Below, in pieces: positions 22,800 to 30,398 of a stretch of 36,222 nucleotides of DNA (the stretch's first letter is position 1; the number at the start of each line of letters is the position of its first letter). Below the pieces are notes generated by a model. That model saw only the letters and a list, made by a program, of their open reading frames with translations. It was not told the origin of the DNA and did no database searches. The stretch spans positions 1 to 36,222 of the forward strand of contig SVGP01000027.1 in NCBI GenBank assembly GCA_015056255.1, read 5' to 3'. Origin of the DNA: Clostridiales bacterium (GTDB taxonomy: Bacteria > Bacillota > Clostridia > Christensenellales > Aristaeellaceae). Position numbers and translations under genes: made by a program.

Positions 22800-24782
22800 T
22801 TATTTTCCGATAACGGCCTTGATGCGGCGAACGCCTGCGGAGGAGGACTCTTCCTTCTGGATTTTGAAGGAGACGAGGTCGCCGGTGTTCTTGGCGTGGG
22901 GGCCGCCGCAGATTTCCATGGAGTATTCGCCCATGGTGTAAACCTTGACGCGCTCGCCATACTTGCTTTCGAAAAGGCCGATGGCGCCCTTTGCCTTGGC
23001 CTCGGGCACGGTCATTTCTTCACATACGACTTCGGCTGCGCCCTTGATGTATTCGTTTACAAGGCGTTCAACTTCCTTGATCTCTTCCGGGGTCATTTTT
23101 CTGGAGAAGGAGAAGTCGAAGCGGAGGCGCTCGGCGGTGATGTTCGAGCCCTTCTGGGCAACCTCGTCGCCCAGCACGCGGCGGAGAGCGGCGTGCAGCA
23201 GGTGGGTCGCGGTGTGGAGCTTCGCGGTTTCTTCGGTGTTGTCGGCAAGGCCGCCCTTGAATCTCTGCTCAGCGCCGGCGTGGCTGGTTTCCTGATGCTG
23301 CTTGAATCGCTCCTGGAAGCCCTTTTCGTCAACGGAAAGGCCCTTTTCAGCGGCGAGCTCGGTGGTGATTTCGATCGGGAAGCCATAGGTGTCGTAGAGC
23401 TTGAAGGCGCTTCTGCCGTCAATCACATTGAGATTATTAAGGAAAGCTTCGGCTTCTTTAACGAGGGCGTCTTTGTCGCTCTTGTCTTTAAGAAGCGCGA
23501 TCAGATTCTGATACTCGGGGCGCGGGGGCAGCTGCTTTGCGGCTGCGTCGGCCTGAGAAGCGAAGTCTTCGCCCGCATTGATGGCGTCTACGACGGGCTT
23601 AACGGCGTTTGTCATGCGGCCGATGTTGAAGATGAGCTTATCGAATTCCTTCATGCCCTGCTTGAGGGTCTTCTGGAAGCGCTCTTCTTCGAGAAGGAGC
23701 TGGGCGATGATGAACTCTTCGTTTCTCTTAAGCTCGGGATATACGTCCTTGTACTGGTTGACGACAACCTTCGCGATTTCGGCGGTCATGCCTTCGGGCA
23801 TCTCCAGCTTCATGCCGTGGCGGACGCTGCGGCGGATCAGGCGGCGGAGTACATAGCCCTGGTCGACGTTGGAGGGAGTCACGCCGCGGTCGTCGCCGAT
23901 GATGATGGTTGCGGTGCGCATATGGTCGGCGATGATGCGGAAGGAGCGGGTGTATTCGTCATCGGACGTATACTTCTTTCCGGAGAGCTCTTCGATCTTC
24001 TTGATGATATCGGAGAAAAGGTCGGTTTCATAAACGGTCTTTGCACCGAGCAGCACGCCGATGGTGCGCTCAAGGCCCATGCCGGTGTCGACGTTCTTCT
24101 GCTCAAGGGGCGGGAAGGTGCCGTCGGCCTGCTTGTTATACTGCATGAAAACGTCGTTCCAGATTTCAAGATAGCGTCCGCAGCTGCAGGCGGGAGAGCA
24201 ATCGGGTCCGCAGGGGGGCTGATCCTTGATGACGAACATTTCGGTGTCGGGTCCGCAGGGGCCGGTGGTTCCGGCGGGGCCCCACCAGTTGTGCTTGGCG
24301 TTCAGATAGAAAATATGGTCGTCCTTCACGCCGCACTCTTTCCAGTAACCGGCGGCTTCGTCGTCGCGGGGGGCTTTTTCGTCGCCTGCGAATACGGAGA
24401 AGGCGAGCTTTTCAGGATCGAGGCCGAGCCATTCGGGGCTGGTGAGGAATTCCCAGGACCAATGGATGGCTTCTTTCTTGAAATACGCGCCCAGAGACCA
24501 GTTGCCCAGCATCTCAAAGAAAGTGCAGTGGCTGGCGTCGCCAACTTCGTCGATGTCGCCGGTGCGGATGCACTTCTGAACGTCGGTCAAGCGGTTGCCC
24601 ATGGGGTGCTTCGCGCCCAGGAGATAGGGAACCAGGGGATGCATGCCGGCGGTGGTGAAAAGAACGGTGGGATCGTTCTCGGGAATAACGGATGCGCTGG
24701 GGATCACGGCGTGTCCCTTGCTCTCGAAGAATTTCAGATACATTCTGCGAAGGTCCGCAGCGCACTTGATGTTCTGATTCAT
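22800..24782 (-). CDS. alaS: Alanine-tRNA ligase, short form without the C-Ala domain
   Basis: AlaRS charges tRNA-Ala and edits Ser/Gly mischarging. The 660-residue protein has the class II core (FTTAGMHPLVPYLLG, GDASHCTFFEMLGNW, GMGLERT at 234-240, VLRRLIRRSVRHG) and the editing domain with Zn ligands His523 and His527 (HTATH) and Cys625 and His629 (CGGPH). It ends at the editing domain, whereas typical bacterial AlaRS has about 875 residues with a C-terminal DHHA1/C-Ala domain; that part is missing, with no remnant downstream. A four-Cys stretch (Cys191, 195, 199, 201) lies in the catalytic half and may bind zinc. Expression is controlled by the T-box leader at 24807-25047. Confidence 0.93.
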   Translation of the reverse strand: MNQNIKCAADLRRMYLKFFESKGHAVIPSASVIPENDPTVLFTTAGMHPLVPYLLGAKHPMGNRLTDVQKCIRTGDIDEVGDASHCTFFEMLGNWSLGAYFKKEAIHWSWEFLTSPEWLGLDPEKLAFSVFAGDEKAPRDDEAAGYWKECGVKDDHIFYLNAKHNWWGPAGTTGPCGPDTEMFVIKDQPPCGPDCSPACSCGRYLEIWNDVFMQYNKQADGTFPPLEQKNVDTGMGLERTIGVLLGAKTVYETDLFSDIIKKIEELSGKKYTSDDEYTRSFRIIADHMRTATIIIGDDRGVTPSNVDQGYVLRRLIRRSVRHGMKLEMPEGMTAEIAKVVVNQYKDVYPELKRNEEFIIAQLLLEEERFQKTLKQGMKEFDKLIFNIGRMTNAVKPVVDAINAGEDFASQADAAAKQLPPRPEYQNLIALLKDKSDKDALVKEAEAFLNNLNVIDGRSAFKLYDTYGFPIEITTELAAEKGLSVDEKGFQERFKQHQETSHAGAEQRFKGGLADNTEETAKLHTATHLLHAALRRVLGDEVAQKGSNITAERLRFDFSFSRKMTPEEIKEVERLVNEYIKGAAEVVCEEMTVPEAKAKGAIGLFESKYGERVKVYTMGEYSMEICGGPHAKNTGDLVSFKIQKEESSSAGVRRIKAVIGK

Positions 24783-24806
24783 GGCGGGGTTTCTTCCTTT
24801 CTTCCT

Positions 24807-25047
24807 AAAAAAATGTATGCGCCAATTCATCCCCAAGGACGAAATGGCGCTCTTTCGCGGTACCACCTTGTTTGACCGCGTGAAAATGCGATCCTCTTTA
24901 TAGCGTATAACGGCGCTGCCCGCCGCTCCATTTCCTGAGCGGAGCGCGCACGGCGGCAAAGCAGGCACACAGGGCGCACCGGCTCGCATCAACCGCCGGC
25001 TCTCTGAAGCGTCCCCAAGCGCGCGTAAACCATGCGCATGGCTTTTC
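24807..25047 (-). promoter_or_regulatory. T-box riboswitch leader of alaS
   Basis: The minus-strand leader holds the T-box core AAGGTGGTACCGCG (24856-24869) followed by a terminator: GCGCCATTTCGTCC pairs with GGATGAATTGGCGC (24819-24850), then a U-run. Stem I features CAGAGAGCCGGCGGTTGATGC (about 24985-25005) match the usual AGAGA and GNUG elements. It senses uncharged tRNA, presumably tRNA-Ala; I did not fix the specifier codon. Confidence 0.9.
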
Positions 25048-25054
25048 GTATATC

Positions 25055-25083
25055 ATTATAGTGGAGATTGATGCGGGTGTCAA
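25055..25083 (-). promoter_or_regulatory. Consensus promoter of alaS
   Basis: TTGACA, 17-base spacer, TATAAT on the minus strand: a perfect sigma-A match. Transcription would begin near 25048, at the head of the T-box leader. Confidence 0.85.
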
Positions 25084-25107
25084 ATTAAATTTGGGTGCGG
25101 GAATTTG

Positions 25108-25136
25108 TTGAAGTGAAGAGGGCATGGTGGTATAAT
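25108..25136 (+). promoter_or_regulatory. Promoter of the PHP-GH172 operon
   Basis: TTGAAG, 17-base spacer, TATAAT. It lies back-to-back with the alaS promoter. The resulting leader of about 240 bases contains the whole repeat element at 25211-25348. Confidence 0.55.
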
Positions 25137-25210
25137 ATGGTGGAAGAGCGCCACGGGGCTTCCATCGGAATCAAGCCGGCGTTTTTCAATGCACCAATCC
25201 AAACTTAGAG

Positions 25211-25348
25211 TAGGGCGGGGGCTTGCTCCCGCCGCGCTGTGATCGGGTTATTTGCCAAGCTTGTATATCCAACCTTTATGCCTTAAGCGACAGCAGAATT
25301 CGAAAGCAAATGATGTCTGTTAGCGGCGGGAGCAAGCCCCCCGCCCTA
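25211..25348. repeat. Inverted-repeat element, copy 1 (TAGGGCGGGGGCTTGC arms)
   Basis: Left arm 25211-25235 and right arm 25323-25348 are inverted copies of about 25 bases differing by one extra G. Each arm can itself fold (GGCGGG...CCCGCC around the GC-TTG-C centre). The 87-base centre has no ORF of note and does not match copy 2. Confidence 0.7.
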
Positions 25349-25382
25349 CAATGTGATATTCTATCATAGGGAGGAAACCATC

Positions 25383-26303
25383 ATGATCATCCGTCAGGCA
25401 GCATTCACCGGTGAGAACAAAAAGCTTTTAAAAGGCGGACTTCACTGCCACACCACCCGCTCCGACAGCAAAACCACGCCCGAGGAAACCATTAAGCAGC
25501 ACGCCGAAAACGGCTATGATTTTCTGGCTCTTACCGACCACAGATACTACAATTTCAAAAATTATGCGCCCGAAACCGGCGTTCTGATCATGCCCGGCAT
25601 GGAGATGGACGGAAACATCACGTCCAGTGACGGCATGTGCCTGCACGTGGTCGCCATAGGCCAGGAGGAAGATAAAAACGGCTACAAACAGGACGAACGG
25701 TTTGATTCCCATCCGGTTGAGCATCAGGATCAGTTCCAGTCCGTTGTCGACGATATGATCGAAAAGGGCAACCTCGCCATCTACTGCCATCCCGAGTGGA
25801 GCTGCACGCCCGCAAGAAGCTTTGACAGAATCAAGGGCTTTACCGCCTTTGAAATCTGGAACAGCGGCTGCGTGATTGAAAACAACGAAGACACCGACAA
25901 CGGCTATGTGTGGAACGAGCTTCTGCGCGGCGGCCAGAAGATTTTCGCCGTTGCCACCGACGACGGACACTGCGCGGAGCACCACTGCAAGGGCTGGGTT
26001 CGCGTGAACGCGGAAAAGAACGTGGCCTCCATTTTCAAGGCGCTGAAGGAAGGCGCATTCTATTCCTCCACCGGCCCCGAAATCTATGATTTTTATATGG
26101 AAGACGGCGTCGCGCACATCAAGTGCTCCCCCTGCGCCTACATAAAGTTCCACACCGGAAGCTATCCCACCCGCATTTTCACCGACTCTGAAGGCAATAT
26201 CACCGAGGTTTCCATGAAAATTGCGGATCACGCGGAATTTGTGCGCGCAACCGTGATGGACAAAGAGGGCAGAAAGGCCTGGACCAATCCTTTCTTCCGC
26301 TGA
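25383..26303 (+). CDS. PHP-domain phosphoesterase (CehA/McbA-like)
   Basis: The 306-residue PHP-superfamily metal-dependent hydrolase has ligands in the standard order: HCH (21-23), a Thr-Asp-His triplet (51-53), the Glu-containing PGMEMDG (71-77), YCHPEWS and ATDDGH. Members hydrolyse phosphoesters, and some CehA-like forms act on sugar- or glycan-linked phosphates. No signal peptide, so cytoplasmic. The ATG at 25383 follows GGAGG. It is the first gene of an operon with the GH172 family protein (13-base gap), suggesting that it processes a sugar phosphate or related ester from the same substrate. Confidence 0.82.
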   Translation: MIIRQAAFTGENKKLLKGGLHCHTTRSDSKTTPEETIKQHAENGYDFLALTDHRYYNFKNYAPETGVLIMPGMEMDGNITSSDGMCLHVVAIGQEEDKNGYKQDERFDSHPVEHQDQFQSVVDDMIEKGNLAIYCHPEWSCTPARSFDRIKGFTAFEIWNSGCVIENNEDTDNGYVWNELLRGGQKIFAVATDDGHCAEHHCKGWVRVNAEKNVASIFKALKEGAFYSSTGPEIYDFYMEDGVAHIKCSPCAYIKFHTGSYPTRIFTDSEGNITEVSMKIADHAEFVRATVMDKEGRKAWTNPFFR

Positions 26304-26316
26304 AAGGAGAAGTTCT

Positions 26317-27381
26317 ATGGACATGCGAAATTTATCTAAAATCACGCTTGCCCAGACGCGCTCGGTCTCGCCCGAAAACATCACCGGCGAAAAGGGCATG
26401 GGCGGAAGAACGCCTTTAGAAGAGGGCTCCGCCCGCCACGCCGCGAGGGATTTAGGCACGGGATGGAAGGTAAACCCCTATTTCCGCGTTGCGCCGGGCG
26501 AAACGATCACACTGGCAGACGTTACGGGCGAAGGCGCGATCAACCACATCTGGATGACCCCGACCGGCTCCTGGCGCATGCAGATTTTGCGTTTTTACTG
26601 GGACGGCGAAACCGAGCCAACCATCGAGTGTCCGATGGGCGACTTTTTTGCAAGCCCGTGGGGAAAATACAAGCAGATTTCGTCCCTTGCCGTATGCGTA
26701 AACCCCGGCTGCGCGTTCAACAGCTATTTTCGTATGCCGTTTAAAAAGGGCTTTCGCGTAACGCTTGAAAATCTGACGGACGAAATGGTCAACATCTATT
26801 ACCAGATTACTTATTCTCTTGAAAAAATTGATCCGAACGAGGGCTATTTCCACGCGCAGTTCCGTCGCGTAAACCCCCTCCCCTATAAGGGCGTTTACAC
26901 CATTCTTGACAAAATCGAAGGGCGAGGCCAGTATGTCGGAACCAGTATGGGCTGGGGCGTTAACAACGACGGCTGGTGGGGCGAGGGCGAAATCAAGTTT
27001 TATATGGACGGAGACAAAGATTTCCCCACCATCTGCGGAACGGGCACGGAGGACTATTTCTGCGGCTCCTATAATTTCGAAAACCCGTACACGCACGACC
27101 GTTACGAACAGTTCACAACGCCCTACGCAGGCATGAACGTACACGAGCCCGATCATCTTTACAGAAGCCGCGCGCGCTTTTCCCTCTACCGCTGGCACAT
27201 TACCGATCCAATTCGCTTTGAAAAGGACCTCTCGGTTACCATTCAGGCACTCGGCTGGCGAAGCGGCGGACGCTATCTGCCCCTTCAGGACGATATTTCC
27301 TCCGTGGCCTATTTCTATCTGGACAAGCCCGTCTGCAAGCGCCCCGCGCTTTTGGATAAGGATGCGCTTGAAATTATCTGA
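26317..27381 (+). CDS. GH172 (DUF2961) family glycosidase
   Basis: The 354-residue protein has the double jelly-roll DUF2961 signature: INHIWMT near 78, GDFFASPWGKY, FNSYFRMPF, GEGEIKFYMDGD and GTGTEDYFCGSYNF with a probable catalytic Glu245. GH172 members act on furanose linkages, including difructose dianhydride, alpha-D-fructofuranosides and mycobacterial D-arabinan. No signal peptide, so it probably acts on imported oligosaccharides. AAAGGAGA precedes the ATG. Pairing with a PHP hydrolase is the unusual feature. A specific substrate cannot be read from sequence. Confidence 0.88.
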   Translation: MDMRNLSKITLAQTRSVSPENITGEKGMGGRTPLEEGSARHAARDLGTGWKVNPYFRVAPGETITLADVTGEGAINHIWMTPTGSWRMQILRFYWDGETEPTIECPMGDFFASPWGKYKQISSLAVCVNPGCAFNSYFRMPFKKGFRVTLENLTDEMVNIYYQITYSLEKIDPNEGYFHAQFRRVNPLPYKGVYTILDKIEGRGQYVGTSMGWGVNNDGWWGEGEIKFYMDGDKDFPTICGTGTEDYFCGSYNFENPYTHDRYEQFTTPYAGMNVHEPDHLYRSRARFSLYRWHITDPIRFEKDLSVTIQALGWRSGGRYLPLQDDISSVAYFYLDKPVCKRPALLDKDALEII

Positions 27382-27417
27382 CAAGAACAGTCAATCAGAA
27401 TATTACCTCCCGATTGA

Positions 27418-27446
27418 TGGACAAATACATAATTTTCATGTATAAT
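27418..27446 (+). promoter_or_regulatory. Promoter of nagB
   Basis: TGGACA, 17-base spacer, TATAAT, about 67 bases upstream of the nagB start. Confidence 0.6.
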
Positions 27447-27457
27447 TAGATTGAAAA

Positions 27458-27480
27458 GGAAGGGTTTTCAAAACTCTTCC
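27458..27480 (+). other. Stem-loop in the nagB leader
   Basis: GGAAGGGTTTT pairs with AAAACTCTTCC at the very 5' end of the predicted mRNA, with one G-U pair and a tiny loop. No U-run follows, so it is probably an mRNA-stabilising stem rather than a terminator. It does not resemble the glmS ribozyme. Confidence 0.4.
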
Positions 27481-27512
27481 GAAGTATCAAGAACTATGGG
27501 GGTTTGATAAGC

Positions 27513-28298
27513 ATGAAACTGATTATCAGAAACGACTACAACGAAATGTGCGCATGGGCTGCTCAGCATATCGCCGACGCGATCAACAACCACAAGGCTG
27601 ACCGTCCCTTCATTCTGGGTCTGCCCACCGGTTCCTCCCCTCTGGGTGTCTACAAGCGCCTGATCGAGAAGAACAAGGCCGGAGAAGTTTCCTTCAAGAA
27701 CGTTGTCACCTTCAACATGGACGAGTACGTCGGCCTGCCCCGCGAGCATGACCAGAGCTACTGGTACTTCATGCACGACAACTTCTTCAATCATATCGAC
27801 ATTCCCGCGGAGAACATCAACATCTTAAACGGCATGGCGGAAGATCTCGAAGCCGAGTGCCAGAGATACGAAGACAAGATCGCTTCCTACGGCGGAATCG
27901 ACCTGTTCCTGGGCGGCTCCGGCGTTGACGGCCACATCGCCTTCAACGAGCCTTTCACCTCCCTCACTTCCCGCACCGGCATTCGCGCCCTGACCGAGGA
28001 TACGCTCATCGTCAACTCCCGCTTCTTCGACAACGACCCCAACAAGGTCCCGAAGACCGCGCTGTCCGTTGGCGTAGGCACCGTCTGCGATTCCAAGCAG
28101 GTTCTCCTCCTCATCAGCGGCCACAACAAGGCCCGCGCCCTGCGCCACTGCGTAGAAGGCGGCGTAGACCACGCCTGGACCATCTCCGCGCTCCAGATGC
28201 ACAAAGACGGAATCGTCGCCTGCGACGAAGCTGCCTGCGGCGAGCTGAAGGTCGACACCTACAAGTACTTCAAGGAAATCTATAAGAACGAGAAATAA
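27513..28298 (+). CDS. nagB: Glucosamine-6-phosphate deaminase
   Basis: NagB converts glucosamine-6-phosphate to fructose-6-phosphate and ammonia, opening amino-sugar catabolism. The 261-residue protein has all catalytic residues: Asp70 (NMDEYVGL), Asp139 and His141 ([10 protein letters not shown]) and Glu146 (NEP), each two positions before the E. coli numbering, plus the phosphate-binding GLPTGSSP (36-43). The glycine loop reads GGSGVDG. The ATG at 27513 is preferred over the in-frame TTG at 27504 because GGGGG is ten bases before the ATG. It is monocistronic with its own promoter and terminator; nagA is not adjacent. Confidence 0.95.
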   Translation: MKLIIRNDYNEMCAWAAQHIADAINNHKADRPFILGLPTGSSPLGVYKRLIEKNKAGEVSFKNVVTFNMDEYVGLPREHDQSYWYFMHDNFFNHIDIPAENINILNGMAEDLEAECQRYEDKIASYGGIDLFLGGSGVDGHIAFNEPFTSLTSRTGIRALTEDTLIVNSRFFDNDPNKVPKTALSVGVGTVCDSKQVLLLISGHNKARALRHCVEGGVDHAWTISALQMHKDGIVACDEAACGELKVDTYKYFKEIYKNEK

Positions 28299-28310
28299 TT
28301 TCCGATTATG

Positions 28311-28347
28311 AAAAACACGCGAAAGCAGATCGCTTTCGTGTGTTTTT
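28311..28347 (+). terminator. Terminator of nagB
   Basis: AAAAACACGCGAAAGC pairs with GCTTTCGTGTGTTTTT around a 5-base loop with one G-U pair, ending in T residues. Confidence 0.9.
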
Positions 28348-28369
28348 ATGAGATTGTATGAATCATCGC

Positions 28370-28470
28370 AGGGCGGGGCTTGCTCCCGTCGCTAATATAT
28401 CGGTTGTTTATAAAAATAACATCTTATTCCAGAAAACGCTGCATTTCGGCGGGAGCAAGCCCCCGCCCTA
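28370..28470. repeat. Inverted-repeat element, copy 2
   Basis: Arms at 28370-28392 (AGGGCGGGGCTTGCTCCCG...) and 28447-28470 match those of copy 1 at 25211-25348. The centre is shorter and unrelated. It lies between nagB and the ZIP gene. Confidence 0.7.
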
Positions 28471-28521
28471 CGTTGGACATGATTCATTCCGTTGCAAATG
28501 CAATTTGTTTCTATATGGGAA

Positions 28522-28550
28522 TTGTGTTTTTCTCCATTTTCCGCTATAAT
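28522..28550 (+). promoter_or_regulatory. Promoter of the ZIP transporter gene
   Basis: TTGTGT, 17-base spacer, TATAAT, about 77 bases upstream of the start codon. Confidence 0.55.
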
Positions 28551-28626
28551 GATATCGCGTGGAACCGGAAATAACCCTTCTGCATATGAATAAGAGAAAT
28601 CCCATATTCAAACGGAGGAAAAAGAT

Positions 28627-29409
28627 ATGAATTCGTCGTTTTTAAGAGAGCTTTTATTGCCGTTTCTGGGAACGTCCCTTGGCGCGGCTTGCGTATTTTT
28701 TATAAAGGGAAAGATGCCCCGGCCTGTTCAGAGGTTTTTGATGGGCTTTGCCGCGGGCGTGATGGTTGCAGCGAGCGTTTGGAGTTTGCTCATTCCTTCG
28801 ATTGAGGCGAGCGGGCACATGGAAAAACTTGCCTTTGTGCCTGCGGTTGCCGGAATCTTTCTGGGCATTTTGTTTTTAATGATGCTTGACAGACTGATCC
28901 CCCACCTTCACATGAATTCCGATCATGCCGAGGGCCCGAAAGCCACGCTTCGAAAATCCACCATGATGTCCCTTGCGGTTGCGCTTCACAACCTGCCCGA
29001 GGGCGTAGCTGTAGGCGTAATGCTTGCGGGTATTTCCACAGGCGGCGAACTCATTTCGCCCGCCGCTGCGTTTGCGCTTTCCCTCGGTATCGCCATTCAG
29101 AATTTCCCCGAGGGCGCGATCATCTCCATGCCGCTCGCAAGCGAAGGCGTTTCGAGGAAAAAAGCGTTTTTCTTAGGCGTCGCCTCCGGCGCGGTGGAGC
29201 CCGTCGCGGCGCTACTCACGCTTCTGATCGCAGGCGCAGCCGCAAGCGCGCTCCCCTATCTTTTAAGCTTCGCCGCGGGCGCGATGCTGTATGTAGTGGT
29301 GGAAGAATTGATTCCCGAAATGAGCGAGGGCGAGCACAGCCATGCGGGCACCATCGCATTCGCAATCGGTTTTGCGCTGATGATTGTACTTGAGGTTGTA
29401 TTGGGATAA
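28627..29409 (+). CDS. ZIP-family divalent metal transporter (ZupT-like)
   Basis: The 260-residue protein has about eight predicted helices and the ZIP metal-site motifs HNLPEGVAVG (from about residue 121, TM4) and QNFPEGAI (from about 158, TM5). A His-containing cytoplasmic loop (PHLHMNSDH, about 94-102) lies between TM3 and TM4. Members import zinc and sometimes iron or manganese. The start follows CGGAGG. It is monocistronic with its own promoter and a shared terminator. No metal-regulator site is recognised. Confidence 0.92.
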   Translation: MNSSFLRELLLPFLGTSLGAACVFFIKGKMPRPVQRFLMGFAAGVMVAASVWSLLIPSIEASGHMEKLAFVPAVAGIFLGILFLMMLDRLIPHLHMNSDHAEGPKATLRKSTMMSLAVALHNLPEGVAVGVMLAGISTGGELISPAAAFALSLGIAIQNFPEGAIISMPLASEGVSRKKAFFLGVASGAVEPVAALLTLLIAGAAASALPYLLSFAAGAMLYVVVEELIPEMSEGEHSHAGTIAFAIGFALMIVLEVVLG

Positions 29410-29420
29410 ACGGACAATGA

Positions 29421-29457
29421 AAAAACGAATCCGGCAGAATCTGCCGGATTCGTTTTT
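29421..29457. terminator. Strong bidirectional terminator
   Basis: A 17-bp perfect stem (AAAAACGAATCCGGCAG with its complement) has a 3-base loop and A/T tracts on both sides. It serves the ZIP gene and the leftward CUT1 operon. Confidence 0.92.
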
Positions 29458-29470
29458 GTATGCCTCTCTT

Positions 29471-30379
29471 TTACGCCTTGACCGCACCGGAGGTGATGCC
29501 TTCGATGTAGAGGCGGGAGGAGAACATAAACATGATCAGAAGCGGAACGGTTGCGATGGCAAAGCCCGCGATCATTGCGCCGTAATCCGTGGAGCCGGTG
29601 GAGGACGAATAGGTCTGAACGGCTACGGAAATTACCTGCTTGGAGTTAGAGTCGATAACCAGAAGCGGCCAGATGAAGTCGCCGTAGAAGGAAATCATGT
29701 TCATTACGACGAGGGTTGCAAGGATGGGCTTGGCAAGCGGAACAGCGATTTTGTAAAACGCCTTGAATTCCGTGCAACCGTCGATGCGCGCAGCTTCGAA
29801 AAGCGCGGGAGACTGGCCGGAGATAAAGGTTCTGCAAAGGTACATGCCCATGATCTGTCCACCAGATACCCAAGGAAGCCACAGCGCCCACCAGGTGTTT
29901 TTCAGGTGCAGACGCTGAACAAGCTTGATGGCGGGAGTCAGCGTCAGAACGCCGGGAACCATCATGAGGGCCAGCATCAGCATGAACAGGAAGTTTTTAA
30001 GCGGGAACTCAAGGCGGGCAAATACATAGCCCGACATCGCAGCAAGGGCTACGACCATGACGGTGCCGACGGAAACGGTGATCATGGAGTTGATCATGTT
30101 CTGGAACATATCCTGCCAGGCGACGGCGTAGTTGCTCCATTCGGGCGGAATCGGAATCGCCCAGAGGTTTGCATAGAACTGCGCCTGATTCTGCAGGGAA
30201 AGGAATACCATCAGGAAGATCGGAATAAACGCAAGGAGCACGAAGATGATCGTTATAACGGTAACGAAAATCTGGAAAGAAGCTTCGCGCCTTCTGCGCT
30301 TTTTGCCCTGCTCAATTGCGGCAGCGCTTCTCTGATGAATTTCATTCGGTTTTTTTACGGAATTTGAATTGTTATTCAT
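29471..30379 (-). CDS. CUT1 sugar ABC importer permease, MalG-like
   Basis: The 302-residue permease has an extra basic, Asn/Gln-rich cytoplasmic N-terminus (1-33, ending KKRRRREA), six membrane helices, and the EAA loop EAARIDGCTEFKAFYKIAVPLAKP (about 195-218), which docks to the ATPase. It is the third gene of the CUT1 operon, 20 bases after the propeller-permease stop, behind AAGGAGG. No ATPase gene is in the operon, as is common in Firmicutes where one MsmX/MsmK ATPase serves several importers. Confidence 0.93.
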   Translation of the reverse strand: MNNNSNSVKKPNEIHQRSAAAIEQGKKRRRREASFQIFVTVITIIFVLLAFIPIFLMVFLSLQNQAQFYANLWAIPIPPEWSNYAVAWQDMFQNMINSMITVSVGTVMVVALAAMSGYVFARLEFPLKNFLFMLMLALMMVPGVLTLTPAIKLVQRLHLKNTWWALWLPWVSGGQIMGMYLCRTFISGQSPALFEAARIDGCTEFKAFYKIAVPLAKPILATLVVMNMISFYGDFIWPLLVIDSNSKQVISVAVQTYSSSTGSTDYGAMIAGFAIATVPLLIMFMFSSRLYIEGITSGAVKA

Positions 30380-30398
30380 ACGGCGAAACCTCCTTTCC

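Noticed and set aside
22794..24875. A 693-codon open frame on the plus strand opposite alaS
   Set aside because: It mirrors the alaS codons, is low-complexity in Gly/Ala/Val/Asp, has no ribosome binding site, and alaS on the other strand is unmistakable.
24783..24992. The 70-codon N-terminal extension of the alaS frame
   Set aside because: It runs through the T-box terminator and antiterminator region; the ATG at 24782 starts a standard AlaRS N-terminus.
25211..25348. CRISPR or transposon end
   Set aside because: Only two inverted arms, no repeated spacer units and no transposase; treated as a repeat element.
27447..27512. glmS-type ribozyme upstream of nagB
   Set aside because: The leader is too short and only a simple stem is present.
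29384..30367. A 327-codon plus-strand frame across the ZIP terminator and the MalG-like gene
   Set aside because: It begins inside the ZIP gene, passes through the strong terminator and mirrors the permease gene; no motif found.
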